The notes under the pieces are model-generated. The model had not been told where the DNA came from and made no database searches. It was given only the letters and a program-made list of their open reading frames with translations. The position numbers and the translations under genes were made by a program. From SZUA-37 sp964472525 (lineage in GTDB: Bacteria > Pseudomonadota > Gammaproteobacteria > UBA6429 > Thiohalophilaceae), in NCBI GenBank assembly GCA_964472525.1, contig CAYYLL010000005.1:62001-126000 (forward strand): a DNA stretch of 64,000 nt. Reading direction: 5' to 3'. Below are positions 62,436 through 64,000 of this stretch, piece by piece. The first letter of the stretch is position 1. Every line of letters starts with the position of its first letter.

Positions 62436-62963
62436 CTAGTTTTCATCTAAAATAATTGAACCGTCTGCAGCCCAATCTATTTGAAATAAATCCGGGTGTT
62501 CATTTTTATATTTTTCTAATGCGAATTTACGTTGCTCCAGCTCCTGTTGTTGTTCACGAATCAGATTAGCAAAGAGATGATTCTCAAGTAACACATCATG
62601 AAAATCCAATGCTTGCTGCAATGTTGCAAGCAAATCATAATCTTGCCAGGGTTTATCTATAAACCTGTAAATCCCGGCATCATTAACTGCTTTTAACAAG
62701 CCACCACGGTCTGTTTGCCCACTTAACATTACTCGCATGGCATGAGGCTGAATTTCTTTTACCGCACACAGGAATTGCACACCATCCATATGTGGCATAC
62801 GATAATCGCTAAGAAATAAATCAAAATTGGCAGTATTCGCTCGCTCTAATGCCTCTTCTGGGTTACTAAAAGTTTCAATATCCCAGTCTTTCTTTTTTCT
62901 ACATTGACGAAGCAATGCATTAAGAACATTTAATTCATCATCAATCATCATTAGTCTGTGCAT
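62436..62963 (-). CDS. Stand-alone response regulator with C-terminal coiled coil
   Basis: A 175-aa protein. The receiver has MIDDELNVLNALL, the phospho-acceptor Asp in LFLSDYRMPHMDG (about residue 56), the switch region RVMLSGQTD and the Lys in FIDKPWQDYD. The C-terminal 45 residues form a coiled coil (LIREQQQELEQRKFALEKYK) without a DNA-binding or enzyme domain. It lies 1 bp after the HD-GYP-like gene. Confidence 0.85.
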   Translation of the reverse strand: MHRLMMIDDELNVLNALLRQCRKKKDWDIETFSNPEEALERANTANFDLFLSDYRMPHMDGVQFLCAVKEIQPHAMRVMLSGQTDRGGLLKAVNDAGIYRFIDKPWQDYDLLATLQQALDFHDVLLENHLFANLIREQQQELEQRKFALEKYKNEHPDLFQIDWAADGSIILDEN

Positions 62964-62964
62964 A

Positions 62965-64000
62965 CTAGTTCACCCCATCGCTAAAAATATAAGTATCCAT
63001 ATCATCACCTATGGATTCTTCCATGTTGTGAATGCGTTCAATAATATTGTCAGTTAATACATGTCCTTTTGATAGCAACAATATTTTATCGCTCAATACC
63101 AGATCACGTGATAACACCATCCCTGCCTGCAAGCCATTCGATTTAACACGTCTTTCAGATATATCTTTAGTTGGTTGTTTTTTTCGACCAAGTAGTGACT
63201 TAAATAAAATAACAATCTCAGGATCATAATGACTGCCACTATTTTCACTCAGGTATTTGCAAGCTTCAGAGGTACTATGGTGAGCCGTTACAATCAGGCC
63301 ATGTTGTAAATCATAGTAGTCACCAACTACCTTTAAAATACGTACTGCAATGGGCATATCTTCAGCTTTGAGATGATCAGGACAACCTTTTCCATTAAAT
63401 TGCTCGTATTGATGACGAATTAAATAGGCTGCATCATGCAAAGGTTCAAGTGCCATTAAAACACCTTCACCAATAACAGGGTGATGAATGAATTTTTTAT
63501 ACTCAACATCATTCATACTATTAACTGATTTACCCAGCAACTTATCACTCAACCCCACTTTACCGATATTGCGTAATAAACCTGCGTAGCGAAGATTACG
63601 TAATTCAACGTCATCAAGACCACATAGCTGGCCAAGTTGCACTGCTTGTTCGGCAAGCTGACGAGTCTGTACCGTATGTTGTTCACGCATTTCTATTAAA
63701 TTAGAAAATACCTCGACGGTTGTTCTGTAACTGGCATCAAGTGACTCATGTGCGAGTTCCAGAAAACTGACTGTTTGCTGAAGTTCACTGGTACGCGCGA
63801 GCACTTTCTCTTCCAGACCGCTATTAAGTTGTTTAAGTTCTTCATTCTGGCTATTGGTTAATGCCAATAAGCAATCGCGCTCAATTTTAAGGTTTCGTTG
63901 CACTAGCGCGTGTTTAACATTTGTCTTTATGTCATTTTCTTCCCAGGGTTTACTGATATACCGGTAGATTTTTCCGGCATTCACGGCTTTGATAGTCGAA
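62965..64000 (-). CDS. REC-HD-GYP-like response regulator, catalytic motifs degraded, cut by right edge
   Basis: The window ends inside this gene; the visible part begins in the final receiver segment (YRYISKPWEEND, conserved Lys) and its N-terminus lies beyond 64000. A coiled coil leads to an HD-GYP domain. The canonical HDIGK is changed to RNIGK (YAGLLRNIGKVGLSDKLLGK), the HHE site reads RHQ (LIRHQYEQFNGKGCPDHL), and GYP is GCP. The second-site HHP is kept. The C-terminal module is LQAGMVLSRDLV. A dimetal phosphodiesterase activity is therefore unlikely; it may bind c-di-GMP or act as a scaffold. It is the most upstream gene of the visible operon. Confidence 0.85.
   Translation of the reverse strand, partial: STIKAVNAGKIYRYISKPWEENDIKTNVKHALVQRNLKIERDCLLALTNSQNEELKQLNSGLEEKVLARTSELQQTVSFLELAHESLDASYRTTVEVFSNLIEMREQHTVQTRQLAEQAVQLGQLCGLDDVELRNLRYAGLLRNIGKVGLSDKLLGKSVNSMNDVEYKKFIHHPVIGEGVLMALEPLHDAAYLIRHQYEQFNGKGCPDHLKAEDMPIAVRILKVVGDYYDLQHGLIVTAHHSTSEACKYLSENSGSHYDPEIVILFKSLLGRKKQPTKDISERRVKSNGLQAGMVLSRDLVLSDKILLLSKGHVLTDNIIERIHNMEESIGDDMDTYIFSDGVN

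Overview
The window looks like chromosomal DNA of a low-GC gammaproteobacterium, probably a free-living aquatic chemolithotroph or methylotroph. That is inferred from gene content only: multihaem c-type cytochromes, a delta-class carbonic anhydrase near a SulP anion transporter, a TauE-type sulfite exporter, arsenosugar synthesis genes, FeoABC, and a complete glycogen plus oxidative pentose phosphate gene set. No rRNA, tRNA, CRISPR array, insertion sequence or prophage was seen.

Layout. 1-219 is the 5'-truncated end of a flavin disulfide reductase gene that runs off the left edge. 276-5054 (minus) is a tightly overlapping four-gene redox operon: a NapH-GltD fusion, a 70-aa membrane protein, an octahaem cytochrome of the hydroxylamine-oxidoreductase (HAO) family and a pentahaem paralogue. 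A TauE exporter and a CobW-type GTPase follow. 7105-13905 (plus) is a MoxR/DUF58/Bat operon. 13880-15590 carries DUF1178 and an ExeA-type ATPase fused to an FHA domain. 15812-19252 (minus) is an arsenosugar operon (arsS, arsM, two glycosyltransferases). 19478-23298 holds small unknown genes, rluA, a lipoprotein hydrolase and dbpA.

23439-42326 is the carbohydrate block: glk-pgi, pgm, glgC-GH57-malQ-glgP, glgB-glgA and gnd-zwf-pgl. These allow glucose-1-phosphate to be stored as glycogen, released again, and fed into NADPH-producing reactions. Three Pho-box-like repeats sit exactly 10 bp upstream of a perfect TATAAT before glgC, which suggests that glycogen synthesis is switched on by phosphate starvation.

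42604-52445 holds a TauD-like dioxygenase, a Sel1 protein with a SulP transporter, an outer-membrane protein, a delta carbonic anhydrase, a decayed selO pseudogene and two unknown envelope genes. 52677-55509 is feoABC behind a Fur-like site. 55779-64000 (minus) is a signalling operon: an HD-GYP-like response regulator with a mutated catalytic dyad (cut by the right edge), two further receiver proteins, a REC-PAS-GGDEF-EAL protein, a small HD-GYP-accessory-like protein, an HDOD protein, a PhnD-type periplasmic binding protein and a membrane histidine kinase.

The strongest candidates for something undescribed are the HAO-paralogue/NapH-GltD operon, the phosphate-control site on glgC, and the binding-protein/kinase/c-di-GMP operon with a degenerate HD-GYP protein.
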